A stretch of DNA of 36,649 bases, taken from positions 1 through 36,649 of IMG/VR virus record IMGVR_UViG_3300037264_001396, one strand, 5' to 3'. This DNA comes from a virus. The notes beneath the pieces were generated by a model, which did not search any database, was not told where the DNA came from, and was given only the letters and a program-made list of their open reading frames with translations. Of the stretch, positions 18,435-27,150 are shown piece by piece. The translations under genes and the position numbers were made by a program. Within the stretch, counting starts at the first letter, position 1. Each line of letters begins with the position of its first letter.

Positions 18435-19301
18435 ATGAGAAATCTTCGCCACAGTAAAATCCGCAATACGGGCATTTTGTACGAACTACTCATGAGACAA
18501 GTTTCTACAGATGTTCTTGCGGGAAAGAACAATTCCAACGCGTTAACCATGATTAAAGAACACTTTGGAAAAGGTTCGGAAATTTACAAGGAATTGGAAT
18601 TATATCAAACATTACTGAATATCCGATTCAAATCTGAACACAAAGCGAATGCATTGGTAGATGCGGTAATCTCTGCTCGCAAACGGTTGGACGAGAAAAA
18701 AATTCGCAAACAAAAATATGGTATGATTAAAGAAATTCAACGTTCCTATGATGTTGACGCATTCTTTAAAAGTGATGTTGCGAACTATAGAATATTGGCA
18801 TCAATCTATAAACTATTTGAAGATGCAACATCACAAGAACCATATAATCCATCAGACGTTCTCCGAGCGAAGACAACATTAACAGAACATATCTCTGGGA
18901 AAGTAAAATCACAAATTCTTGAAAAATCAAAGGCGATTGCAGAATATGAAAAACAACCAGAAGATATACGATTGTTGACAACGAAGATTTTGGTAGATAA
19001 GTTTAACCAAAAATATAGTTCACTTTCGCCCCAACAAAAGTCACTTCTTAAAGAATACATTAATAACACGGCCGGCTCGTTGAAAAAATTCATCGAACTG
19101 CAAACGCCACAAATGAAAAAGGAACTTGTTACACTTGCAAAGACCGTAGATGATAAGGTTACAAAAATCAAGTTAACAGAAGTGGTCAAACAGATTGACA
19201 CTCTTTATAAAGGTAGAGAGGTGAAAGATGAACAGGTTTCAGCGATGCTAAATTATTACGAATTAATTTCGGAATTGAAAAACTTACAAGAGAAAAAATA
19301 A
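18435..19301 (+). CDS. Conserved phage protein between portal and protease, helical
   Basis: A 288-aa, almost wholly helical, Lys/Glu-rich protein starting MRNLRHSKIRNTGILYELL. I recall proteins with this opening in other marine T4-like phages next to the portal, always of unknown function. Start ATG 18435 preferred over the TTG at 18420 because GAGAG lies at the right distance. Its last base is shared with the next start (TAATG). Head assembly role is inferred from position only. Confidence 0.6.
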   Translation: MRNLRHSKIRNTGILYELLMRQVSTDVLAGKNNSNALTMIKEHFGKGSEIYKELELYQTLLNIRFKSEHKANALVDAVISARKRLDEKKIRKQKYGMIKEIQRSYDVDAFFKSDVANYRILASIYKLFEDATSQEPYNPSDVLRAKTTLTEHISGKVKSQILEKSKAIAEYEKQPEDIRLLTTKILVDKFNQKYSSLSPQQKSLLKEYINNTAGSLKKFIELQTPQMKKELVTLAKTVDDKVTKIKLTEVVKQIDTLYKGREVKDEQVSAMLNYYELISELKNLQEKK

Positions 19302-19993
19302 TGAGTCGTGCAAGATTAAAAGAATTATTGAGACCTATAGTTATTAGTGTGCTCACAGAAACGAATGGCCCGATTCCATTAACAGAAGCTTCCGATGAAA
19401 TGAAACGTCTTTTGCCAAAAGTACAATCGTTGTATGATAAATTAGAAAGACGCCATTTATCATTGGATAGAATAGTAGATGTGGTATATGATGCATATAA
19501 AATTCGTGCATTGGTAGTTGTTCGTGGTAAAGTTATTTCATTCTATGTAGAACATAATGAAAATACTGTCAAAGAAGCGTCTGTTACCGGTGATGTTGCT
19601 GGATATCAGACGCCTTTTGCGTTTGCAGGGAATCGAAAACAAGATAAAGAGAAACGAAGAAAGAATATTACGCAAGCTGGATACAAACCTGTTAATGAAT
19701 CATTAGAACGAGAGATGAAGTCAAAATCATTTGTCATAGAGCAAATGTATCCATCTTATTCCCAATTAAAAGACAATCAAGACTTAACACCACGACAAAA
19801 ATTGGGGTTTTCCATTCGCGAAGTAAAGAAACACATGGCAGAAATCGAAGAATTTCTTGATTCGACATTGAAGTTAAAACAAGAAAGTGGCGTAACATCC
19901 GGTGATTATTGGAAACGAACACATGGTCATTTGTTAAGATTGGGAGAACACATGACACGTATCATGGGAAAACTTCGAGAATTGAGAAATTAG
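19301..19993 (+). CDS. Unrecognised protein with GDVAGYQTPFAF motif
   Basis: A 230-aa protein, overlapping the preceding stop by one base. N-terminal helical region, then GDVAGYQTPFAFAGN (about 103-117), a motif I have seen in various phage head-region proteins, then a charged helical C-terminus with conserved-looking HLLRLGEHMTRI. It contains VNESLE, near the linker motif of later genes. Function unknown; probably virion or head-assembly related. Confidence 0.5.
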   Translation: MSRARLKELLRPIVISVLTETNGPIPLTEASDEMKRLLPKVQSLYDKLERRHLSLDRIVDVVYDAYKIRALVVVRGKVISFYVEHNENTVKEASVTGDVAGYQTPFAFAGNRKQDKEKRRKNITQAGYKPVNESLEREMKSKSFVIEQMYPSYSQLKDNQDLTPRQKLGFSIREVKKHMAEIEEFLDSTLKLKQESGVTSGDYWKRTHGHLLRLGEHMTRIMGKLRELRN

Positions 19994-20003
19994 GAGAAAG
20001 TTT

Positions 20004-20297
20004 ATGGCAAACCAAGTGTTGGAAATGGGAGAATCAATAAAATTGAAAACCATTGCAAGAGAGATTTTAAAAGAAGATGCCTACAGACCAAATATCAGAA
20101 CATCTACTGCACGTAGTTTGTATATGAAACTCCTTGATTATTTGTTAATGACCGGCGACCCACGATATGAGAAAATAAAACAATTTAGGCGTGCAATAGA
20201 TAAGATTTCAGATTTGCATGACAAAGAGGAATTGAAGAAGTATTTTAATAGTGAATTTCGTAATGTGGGCAAAGATGCGTGGGAGTATTATAAATGA
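20004..20297 (+). CDS. Small unrecognised protein, 97 aa
   Basis: Strong ribosome binding site (AGGAGAAAG). Residues 12-24 (IKLKTIAREILKE) imitate the tag-like L-x-E ending seen in neighbours; a compact helical domain with LMTGDPRYEKIKQFRRAIDKI follows. Its TGA overlaps the next ATG (ATGA). Unknown function. Confidence 0.5.
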   Translation: MANQVLEMGESIKLKTIAREILKEDAYRPNIRTSTARSLYMKLLDYLLMTGDPRYEKIKQFRRAIDKISDLHDKEELKKYFNSEFRNVGKDAWEYYK

Positions 20298-20608
20298 AAT
20301 TAAGAACACTCCTAAAAGAAATAGATTCTAAAGTCGAGTTTTCAAATACACTTGTAACAGATATCAATGTAACTCAACATAAAAAATCAAGTCAAAATGC
20401 TACGGTTGAATATCCAAAACGTGGTGAGAAGTATAGATATAGAGATTGGTTTCTTATTATAAAGAAGATACAATCAAAACCGTATAATACAAACGTATAT
20501 TTTGATGTTGTTGACGAGGCCGGCAATCTATTGCAACAAATGTGGAGAGTATACACATCACAGTGGATTCCGTTAGTAGGAAGTGGTTTAATAAAAAAGG
20601 TGGGATAA
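20294..20608 (+). CDS. Small protein with MKLRTLLKE tag, 104 aa
   Basis: Starts MKLRTLLKE-I, matching the capsid-targeting-like consensus with predicted cleavage after Glu9. The remainder is beta-rich (YRDWFLIIKKI, NVYFDVVDEAGNLLQQMW, WIPL) like a small SH3-type fold; not recognised. Overlaps the previous gene by four bases and ends one base before the next start. Confidence 0.5.
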   Translation: MKLRTLLKEIDSKVEFSNTLVTDINVTQHKKSSQNATVEYPKRGEKYRYRDWFLIIKKIQSKPYNTNVYFDVVDEAGNLLQQMWRVYTSQWIPLVGSGLIKKVG

Positions 20609-20609
20609 G

Positions 20610-20909
20610 ATGCCAACACTTGAAGATGTATTAGAATTTGGAGTATATGCCGCTCAAATGTTAGAAGCACTTTCACCAACTGAACGAACTAGGCGGTACA
20701 ATACACGCCATCCGGAAAAAGTTAGGGCGTATTTAAAGAAAACCCAGAAAGACCGGGTGGAAAGAAATCGGGCGAGACGAGAAAAAACCAAACTATATGG
20801 TGAACGTAAAATGAAAAAACATGATGTTCATCATGTAGACAATATTAGAAATAGTAAACGAACTCGTATCGTTAAAAAGAATCATGGCCCTGACAAAAAG
20901 AAAAAGTGA
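20610..20909 (+). CDS. Very basic small protein with HNH-like tail, 99 aa
   Basis: After MPTLEDVLEFGVYAAQMLE-A (a possible L-x-E cleavage site at Glu19) the protein becomes strongly basic (RRYNTRHPEKVRAYLKKTQK, RNRARREKTK) and ends with DVHHVDN, VKKNHG and a Lys-rich tail. The D-V-H-H...N-H pattern resembles a minimal HNH nuclease, but the finger cysteines and spacing are not convincing. High charge fits a DNA-bound internal head protein. Confidence 0.45.
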   Translation: MPTLEDVLEFGVYAAQMLEALSPTERTRRYNTRHPEKVRAYLKKTQKDRVERNRARREKTKLYGERKMKKHDVHHVDNIRNSKRTRIVKKNHGPDKKKK

Positions 20910-20918
20910 GAGACTAAT

Positions 20919-21257
20919 ATGAAATTGATGCAATTACTAATGGAAGGATTGTGGACTAAAAATGATGCGGAGTTTATTAAATCGCATATAAAAGCCCCTG
21001 TTGTAGGCGCCCAATATTCTACGTTGGGTGGGGAACAACGTGCATCTATTTTGATTGTGGTGTCATTAGACCCCAAGAGTAAGTGGCAAAATGGAATATT
21101 AGAAAATTCTAGATATGCACGTTTTCATGTAGAGAGTGACGGTGCATTGACCTTGTTTTCTGGCGGCGGGGGATTTCCAAAATTCAGAAAGACTAGAGTG
21201 AAAAACGCACAAGATGTTGTGAATAAAATCAACACACTTATATCTCAGGTGAAATGA
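20919..21257 (+). CDS. Small protein with MKLMQLLME tag, 112 aa
   Basis: Starts MKLMQLLME-G. The rest is alpha/beta: APVVGAQY, ASILIVVSLDPK, ARFHVESDGALTLFSGGGGF, DVVNKINTLISQ. Similar in order to the broken gene that follows (APVTGATY ... ending in a helix), so the pair may be diverged paralogues. Function unknown. Confidence 0.5.
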   Translation: MKLMQLLMEGLWTKNDAEFIKSHIKAPVVGAQYSTLGGEQRASILIVVSLDPKSKWQNGILENSRYARFHVESDGALTLFSGGGGFPKFRKTRVKNAQDVVNKINTLISQVK

Positions 21258-21258
21258 T

Positions 21259-21454
21259 ATGAAATTGAAAACAATACTTAAAGAATCGTCCGCACCAGTA
21301 ACTGGCGCCACATATATAGATGATTATGATACACAGTCGGGTGTATTCGGTGTATATGTTTCGAGTGGGAAATTTTAAAGTAAATGGTGGTGAGTTGCCC
21401 TGGTTTTGGAGTTCACCACGAGATGCAAAAAAACAAATCGCAAAGTGGAGATAA
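21259..21454 (+). pseudogene. Tagged small gene split by a frameshift at TTTT
   Basis: ATG 21259 opens MKLKTILKE-S, but the frame stops at TAA 21376 after 39 codons. Removing one T from the TTTT at 21373-21376 restores the frame: GKF then KVNGGELPWFWSSPRD and a helix to TAA 21452, four bases before the next ATG. The restored protein would be 64 residues and fill the gap exactly. Either a real inactivating indel, a sequencing error in a short homopolymer, or +1 recoding at TTT-TAA. Confidence 0.6.
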
Positions 21455-21457
21455 CAC

Positions 21458-21934
21458 ATGGCATTTAAACGAAAACATTATGTAATATTAGCACAATTGA
21501 TATCCAAACTTCCAAAGGGGAAAGAGAAGGACACTCTTGTAGACGAACTTGCAACGATGTTCAAAAATGACAATGCATATTTTGACCGTTCTAAGTTTTT
21601 TAAGGCGTGCGGATATTCCAATGACGAAATTGGGAATATATTCGGTGTGAAATATGCAACAGAATCTATAAGTGAATTCACACAACGTTCATCGAAATTG
21701 GTGTCATTATTAAAAGAATCTCCACGAACATATAATGACGAAGATGAAGAATTGGAAGACCTTGCTCGTGATTTGGATTATTTTGAAATGGAGGGTGATA
21801 ATAGTTTATTTGGAATTTTGGGTGAATATGAAAAACTTGCAAAAAAGAAAAACTATAATCGCGTATTAAGAGCAATTTCTGCGACTAAGAAAAATTGGTC
21901 AAATGCCTGGATGTCTATTAGAAAACAATTATAA
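21458..21934 (+). CDS. Unrecognised acidic helical protein, 158 aa
   Basis: Good start (GGAGATAACACATG). N-terminal helical domain (LAQLISKLPKGKEKDTLVDEL), middle SLLKE-SPRTY, a possible protease linker at about 86-88, then an acidic stretch DEDEELEDLARDLDYFE and a helical basic end. Parts of its 3' half (21741-21789 and 21907-21934) are copied into the following chimeric gene. Confidence 0.5.
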   Translation: MAFKRKHYVILAQLISKLPKGKEKDTLVDELATMFKNDNAYFDRSKFFKACGYSNDEIGNIFGVKYATESISEFTQRSSKLVSLLKESPRTYNDEDEELEDLARDLDYFEMEGDNSLFGILGEYEKLAKKKNYNRVLRAISATKKNWSNAWMSIRKQL

Positions 21935-22119
21935 GGAGATAAGTTATGTCAGAAGAAAAACAAGAAGTAGAACAACCAAAAGATAAAGATGAAGAATTGG
22001 AAGACCTTGCTCGTGATTTGGATTATTTTGAAATCTGGATGTCTATTAGAAAACAATTATAAGGAGATAAGTTATGTCAGAAGAAAAACAAGAAGTAGAA
22101 CAACCAAAAGATAAAGATG
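21907..22119 (+). repeat. 128-bp duplication: direct repeats plus ectopic copy
   Basis: 21907-21991 and 22035-22119 are identical over 85 bp. Between them, 21986-22034 is identical to 21741-21789 (49 bp) inside the upstream gene. This equals a 245-bp tandem duplication of 21741-21985 with a 117-bp in-frame loss in the copy. The 6-bp match AAGATG at the junction may have primed it. Confidence 0.9.
21946..22062 (+). CDS. Chimeric 38-codon gene made by duplication
   Basis: Has its own AAGGAGATAAG binding site. The product joins the first 15 residues of the next small gene (MSEEKQEVEQPKDKD) to an acidic piece of the upstream gene (EELEDLARDLDYFE) and to that gene's last residues (WMSIRKQL), all in frame. 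It is open, but probably a by-product of the duplication. Function doubtful. Confidence 0.4.
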   Translation: MSEEKQEVEQPKDKDEELEDLARDLDYFEIWMSIRKQL

Positions 22120-22208
22120 TAGATGGAACAAGACGCCCTGGTGATTTAGGAATCGCTATTGTAACTGATAAACCAATTGGTGACGCACCAGTAGTTACGT
22201 CAAATTAA
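22074..22208 (+). CDS. Small acidic protein, 44 aa
   Basis: ATG 22074 with the duplicated AAGGAGATAAG site. Begins MSEEKQEVEQPKDKD and ends in a short Gly/Pro/Thr-rich tail (GDLGIAIVTDKPIGDAPVVT). It ends 12 bases before the prohead protease. Presumably the intact parent copy of the chimeric gene. Not recognised. Confidence 0.5.
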   Translation: MSEEKQEVEQPKDKDVDGTRRPGDLGIAIVTDKPIGDAPVVTSN

Positions 22209-22220
22209 TCGGAGATTTAC

Positions 22221-22829
22221 ATGGAGTCAAGACAATTATTAATCAGTGTCATTCCATTTACTGTATCACCACAACAAATCAACGAATCGTTGGAAAAGAA
22301 TGGTGGTAGATTGATTGTGAGTGGTGTGTTGCAACGTGCAAATGCAGTAAATCAAAATGGACGGGTATATCCAAAACCAGTTTTGTTAAGGGAATCTGAT
22401 AAATATGCAAAGACATTTGTTATCGAAAGACGCGCTCTCGGGGAATTAGATCATCCGGACAGTACGGTTGTAAACTTGTCAAATGCAAGTCATAACGTAC
22501 AAAAGATGTGGTGGGAAGGCGATGATTTGTGTGGAACAGTTGAAATTCTTGGAACACCAGCCGGAAACATTCTAAAAGAATTGTTCAAGTCGGGTATTCG
22601 TCTTGGTATTTCTTCTCGTGGATTGGGGTCGGTAAAAGAAGCTGCGCAAAAACAAGTTATTGTGCAAGATGATTTTGAGCTTATAGCATTTGATTTTGTT
22701 TCGAATCCCTCAACCCAGGGTGCCTTCCTGTCACCAATTAACGAAGGTGCTATTAAGGAAAGGATTAACAGTAGATATCATAAAGTCAATGATGTCATTA
22801 CGAACATTCTTCTTGATATAGGAAAATAA
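22221..22829 (+). CDS. Prohead core protease (gp21-like)
   Basis: A 202-aa serine protease of the phage prohead protease family (T4 gp21, herpes assemblin-like fold). It digests the scaffold and trims head proteins after Glu in (L/I)-x-E. Seen motifs: ALGELDHPDS with His78 as likely catalytic base, and LGISSRGLG with Ser131/132 as nucleophile; a second conserved His is at 91. Potential self-cleavage sites are INE-S (20-23) and INE-G (173-176), giving a core of about 150 residues. Length and position between portal and scaffold match T4. Start ATG 22221 with CGGAG. Confidence 0.9.
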   Translation: MESRQLLISVIPFTVSPQQINESLEKNGGRLIVSGVLQRANAVNQNGRVYPKPVLLRESDKYAKTFVIERRALGELDHPDSTVVNLSNASHNVQKMWWEGDDLCGTVEILGTPAGNILKELFKSGIRLGISSRGLGSVKEAAQKQVIVQDDFELIAFDFVSNPSTQGAFLSPINEGAIKERINSRYHKVNDVITNILLDIGK

Positions 22830-22830
22830 A

Positions 22831-25800
22831 ATGCCCGCAAAATCTAAAAAACAACAAAAAATGTTTGGTATTGCACGTGCATTACAAAAGGGAGATATCT
22901 CACCATCGAAAGTCTCTGCGCCTGCCCGCAAGATTGCAAAGACTGTTTCCAAAAAAGACGTTGAAGATTTTGCATCTACACCAACAAAGAATCTCCCAGA
23001 CCGTGTAAAGAAGGAAGAAATGAAAAAACGACTCAAGGAAATGATGTTACCGATTATTAGAAAAGAATTGTCTTCTGTAATTGGTGAAGTTGGTATTAAA
23101 TTACCAGATATCAAGTCGTATGAAGATGCAAAAACATTTTTGTTGCAAAGGGGAGTTAATTCTGATGCAAAAATAGGCGATAAAGTTACAGCAAAACACA
23201 CAGTTGTCCAACAACACAGAGGGAGTTGGCAAAACTATTTGAAATCATTGGTACCATCGTTGAATGAACATCATGGTGGTGAGTATCCACCCGAAGTGTT
23301 AGATATGACCGTTTCGACATTGTTGGACAAGATAAAAACTACAAATCCAGAGTTGTATAACAAGTTAGAAGATGAAATCGAGAAATCCACTATGAAAACA
23401 GAATCTATTATCGAATCGAAAGAACGAGTTTTGTATGCCGTTGCGGAGAATGACCCGGAGTGGAAAGAACAAATTCGTGTTGCTACAATTGACTTGAGTA
23501 AAGTTCCAGACTTTAAAAAGACTGTTAATAAAGATGCAGCTGACAAGTTACTGAAACATTTTCAAGAATCTCAATTATCGAAATTACAAGAAAAACTTGG
23601 TAGACAATTAACTGTACCTGAAAAACATCAACTTGCAATTGCGTATAAAACTATGAAAATGCCAGATGCGGGGGTTGGTGTTATGGGCGGGATGGATAAG
23701 GCAGAAGCGAAAAATGTGATAAAACGACTTACTGGAAAAGATTATAAATCACAAAAAGAACAAATTGTTGAATCTAAAAAACGATATAATACTCAATACA
23801 ATATTGGTAAATCAAAGTATGTTGTTAATTTTCATGATGGGGTCAAAAAACATAAAGATGGTAGTGATTTTTTTGACATTCATATATTTCATAACAAGAA
23901 AGATTTGGGAAATTTTACTTCTGAGTTGAAACGTAAAGGATATGTTAGTGAGTCAAACGAACAAACAAACGAAAGTTCCGATTTAAAAAGTGCCGAAGTT
24001 AAGGTACAAGGAATGACCATCAAAATAGTGAACATAGGACGTGATATGTACAAAGTTTTCGTAGCGGGTGAACCGATTGCCAGTGTTCCGAAAAGTAAAC
24101 TTATACGTGTGTTGAATAGATTTGGTGTTAAAACATTACCACCTGAATTGAGAGAATCGTCTGCGGTTGACAAAGAACTTGCTAAGGAGTACGGTGCTGA
24201 AGAATTTGTTCGTAAAGCGCTAGACAAGAAATTATCAGGAGTAAGTATCATTACTCAATTACAGAAAATGGGATTCGACAGAGACCATGCACACCAAATT
24301 TATTATAGAATATTTGATGCACGACCAAAAATTGGGGATAAGAAAGAATCCATTAACGAAGAAGCCCCGATTGGTAAGATTTTTAAAGAGGGGGATTCTT
24401 TCATTGACCATTATGGAGAAAAACTTTATATTATTGAAATTGACCCAAAAGATGGAAGTATGGACTTAGAAGATTCACATGGCAATTCATATGAGAGTTA
24501 TTTTGAAACGTTTGGATTTAAATATATTGGTAATGGAAAGATAAAGAAAATAAAAATGTTGCGTAAAGAATCTATCAACGAAGCCACAATTACAGACCCA
24601 CGATTTATAAAACCGGCCGAATATTGGTTTAAAGGTGGACGAGATTTAAGTAAGTTCAATGATGCAACAATTAAATTTGCATACAATATAATGAAAAAAT
24701 CTGCATTGACCAGAATTGAGGAATATAAACAGTTCCTAACAGCGTTGCAGAAAGAAATGTACGAACGAAAACTACTTGAATCTATTAACGAATCTACAGT
24801 TCGCTCATTGAGTGATATCGCACAAGAAATTTCTAAGGATTGGAAAAATGTTAATTTTGCGGCCAGACCATATTTGGATGCAATGTATTCATTGGATAAA
24901 ATGGGTGATTCATATGGTGCGGATAGTGCAAAATCTATTGTTGCATATTTTCTTTCTAATGCAAGTTCGTGGCGTGGAGAAACCGCAAAACGAGTAAAGA
25001 AAGAATTACTACAAAGATTGAAAATGCGTGAGTCCATTAATGAAACCATTGAAGTATATGATGAACGGCATGTTGGAAAAATGAATATCATTATGATGCG
25101 AAGGGGCAATGAGAATCGGGCCGCAATCTTTAAGAATGGAAAAGAGAATAAATATAATCGAAACAATCCAAAAGATGTTGCAACGTTGTGGAAGCTTGCT
25201 GGAAAATATCCACAAAAGCCAATAGAAGAAGATTATAATCCTGTAACAGACCCTGACAATTATATGAAAACGAAAAAGTATGGATTTAGTCCTGAAGATG
25301 CTCCGAATATAAACGAGTCTATTAATGAGTCATATTCGTCAAAGGATATAGTTTCTATTATATGGGGAGACATTGGTAGACCCGGAATTGGATTTATAAA
25401 ACGAACTGGTCAACGAGTTGGTGATTGGATGCTTGGAACTGCACAATTGAAAATGAATGGCCCATGGAATTATGAAAAAGAAGTCAATAAAACATTATCA
25501 AAAGATGGATTTTCTATCGAACAAATTAGAAAATTACAAAAAATTACCACAGATGCAATAGAAAAGGCCGTATCATATGTTGGTAAAAGGAACAATCTAA
25601 AATTTGGAAGTGGTGGTATACAAACGTATGCTACGCCAGACCGGTTTTCTAAAAAATCAATCATCATACCATATTCGGAAAGTGAAGATACTGATTTGGA
25701 AAAATATAGACAACAAGCATATGTTATTGCTAGGGGATTGACGGAAAAACGAATTAGTCAATATCTAGATGCAATTAAAAAAGAATCGATTAATGAAGCC

Positions 25801-26187
25801 CGCACAATTGGTAAAATCAACATTAAAAAATTGAAACAAGTTGTGATGGATAAGTGGAAGAAAAATCACAATGTATCAGAAGAAGAAGTGATAGATGCAT
25901 TACCGCCATCATGGTGGAGTATTTGGGAAATGGCAGACCAAGAAATACGTGGATTTGTTGATGATGCATTGTTTGATTTAGCGCATCATGGAAAAATTAT
26001 GGAACGAGAGTTTAAGGGCAAGATAACAGAAACTTTTTCTCCACATGATGAAGTCGAATTATCAATTGGTAGTAAGAAATTACTCGCAAAAATTCAAAAG
26101 GTTAGTGGAAACAGTGTGTGGGTAGATTTACCAAACGGAAAGACCATACGCACAACGTTGAATAATATAAAGAAACTAGAAAAATAA
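22831..26187 (+). CDS. Modular polyprotein-like internal protein with repeated ESINE linkers
   Basis: A 1118-aa protein directly after the protease. Residues 1-62 (MPAKSKKQQKMFGIARAL ... DVEDFAS) match the DUF3008 type of small basic phage proteins. Linkers fit (L/I)-x-E cleavage: SIIE-S (195), QIVE-S (314), then SINE followed by E, A, S, T, S, A at Glu 510, 584, 654, 738, 833 and 989, and ITE-T (1067). Fragments would be about 51 to 196 residues, each looking like an independent small domain; one is a basic beta module (VNFHDGVKKHKDGSDFFDI), the last an SH3/KOW-like module (VELSIGSKKLLAKIQKV). No enzyme motif recognised. I infer internal head proteins released by the protease; a continuous tandem-domain protein remains possible. 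Confidence 0.65.
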   Translation: MPAKSKKQQKMFGIARALQKGDISPSKVSAPARKIAKTVSKKDVEDFASTPTKNLPDRVKKEEMKKRLKEMMLPIIRKELSSVIGEVGIKLPDIKSYEDAKTFLLQRGVNSDAKIGDKVTAKHTVVQQHRGSWQNYLKSLVPSLNEHHGGEYPPEVLDMTVSTLLDKIKTTNPELYNKLEDEIEKSTMKTESIIESKERVLYAVAENDPEWKEQIRVATIDLSKVPDFKKTVNKDAADKLLKHFQESQLSKLQEKLGRQLTVPEKHQLAIAYKTMKMPDAGVGVMGGMDKAEAKNVIKRLTGKDYKSQKEQIVESKKRYNTQYNIGKSKYVVNFHDGVKKHKDGSDFFDIHIFHNKKDLGNFTSELKRKGYVSESNEQTNESSDLKSAEVKVQGMTIKIVNIGRDMYKVFVAGEPIASVPKSKLIRVLNRFGVKTLPPELRESSAVDKELAKEYGAEEFVRKALDKKLSGVSIITQLQKMGFDRDHAHQIYYRIFDARPKIGDKKESINEEAPIGKIFKEGDSFIDHYGEKLYIIEIDPKDGSMDLEDSHGNSYESYFETFGFKYIGNGKIKKIKMLRKESINEATITDPRFIKPAEYWFKGGRDLSKFNDATIKFAYNIMKKSALTRIEEYKQFLTALQKEMYERKLLESINESTVRSLSDIAQEISKDWKNVNFAARPYLDAMYSLDKMGDSYGADSAKSIVAYFLSNASSWRGETAKRVKKELLQRLKMRESINETIEVYDERHVGKMNIIMMRRGNENRAAIFKNGKENKYNRNNPKDVATLWKLAGKYPQKPIEEDYNPVTDPDNYMKTKKYGFSPEDAPNINESINESYSSKDIVSIIWGDIGRPGIGFIKRTGQRVGDWMLGTAQLKMNGPWNYEKEVNKTLSKDGFSIEQIRKLQKITTDAIEKAVSYVGKRNNLKFGSGGIQTYATPDRFSKKSIIIPYSESEDTDLEKYRQQAYVIARGLTEKRISQYLDAIKKESINEARTIGKINIKKLKQVVMDKWKKNHNVSEEEVIDALPPSWWSIWEMADQEIRGFVDDALFDLAHHGKIMEREFKGKITETFSPHDEVELSIGSKKLLAKIQKVSGNSVWVDLPNGKTIRTTLNNIKKLEK

Positions 26188-26188
26188 T

Positions 26189-27145
26189 ATGAAACAACTA
26201 ATACCATTGTTAGAATCTCACAGAAATGTATATTTGCAACGTGCATTTCCAATTGGTAGGTTTGTTAAAACATCAGATGGGAAATCCGGTGAAGTAGTAG
26301 GATATGAACCACCAGATAAAGTGATGGTGCGGTTTAAGGGTGAACACGATGCACATCCAATACGAATGGGTGATTTGAAGAAAGAATCTATTTTAGAAAG
26401 TTCGTTTCAAATAAAAAAGGTGGAATCATATGTCGAACCGATAGAAGATGAGGACGCTATGGAAGGTTCGGTGAAACATACCAATTATGACATTTTATTA
26501 CGCAACAAACGAATTGGCGAGTTGCAGCACGAAGATTATTTTAATTCACTGTATGCACACGTTGATGGAAAAATGTTCCAAATTCCAGGCCGTTCAGAAG
26601 ATGTTAAATTAAGATTTGATGCCTATATAAAAACTCCACGTGCAAAAGGATTTTTAAAGAAGGTGAAGAAAGAATCTATCAACGAATCAAAAGCATCAGA
26701 AGAAGCAAAACGTAAGGGGTTGGAATATATGGGGTTTGGTAGATATGGAAAAAATGGAAAACAAACCCATACTGTAAAAAATGATAAGTTGATGCCCATA
26801 AAATCAAAGAATGATGCTGGTACGTCTGACTCAGGAGATTCGGCGAGTCGCGCACTTGCACAAGGTGACCCACAGTTTGAAAAACCTCAAAAACAAAAGC
26901 CGATTGATGTGGATGTGCCGGACAAAGCATACAACTATTGGAGAGATTTGTTTTACAAAAACAAAGGTATCGTAAAAAATACAATTGTAAAACAACTAGT
27001 TCAAACACATAAAGAACTGAACGCCGCATTTGCGGAACTTGCAGATAAAAATCAAATGGGCGGTGCATACATTAAGAAAATGACTAATGGTGATTGGATT
27101 TGGAGAGAAATGAGAACGACTGCGTTTCAGGCGCACGGCGGATAA
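26189..27145 (+). CDS. Tagged two- or three-module protein with ESINE linkers
   Basis: A 318-aa protein starting MKQLIPLLE-S, one base after the polyprotein. Internal linkers ESILE-S (about 66-71) and ESINE-S (about 162-167) split it into a small beta domain (GRFVKTSDGKSGEVVGY), a middle domain (YDILLRNKRIGELQHED) and a C-terminal part. The last begins SKASEEAKRKGLEYMGFGRY, nearly identical to a module in the kinase/ligase fusion at about 6880-7010, also at DNA level. A helical C-terminal domain follows. Same family logic as the polyprotein; function unknown. Confidence 0.55.
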   Translation: MKQLIPLLESHRNVYLQRAFPIGRFVKTSDGKSGEVVGYEPPDKVMVRFKGEHDAHPIRMGDLKKESILESSFQIKKVESYVEPIEDEDAMEGSVKHTNYDILLRNKRIGELQHEDYFNSLYAHVDGKMFQIPGRSEDVKLRFDAYIKTPRAKGFLKKVKKESINESKASEEAKRKGLEYMGFGRYGKNGKQTHTVKNDKLMPIKSKNDAGTSDSGDSASRALAQGDPQFEKPQKQKPIDVDVPDKAYNYWRDLFYKNKGIVKNTIVKQLVQTHKELNAAFAELADKNQMGGAYIKKMTNGDWIWREMRTTAFQAHGG

Positions 27146-27150
27146 TTTGA

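Noticed and set aside
24498-25166. 222-codon minus-strand open frame
   Set aside because: Antisense shadow of the polyprotein gene with no start signal or recognisable domain.
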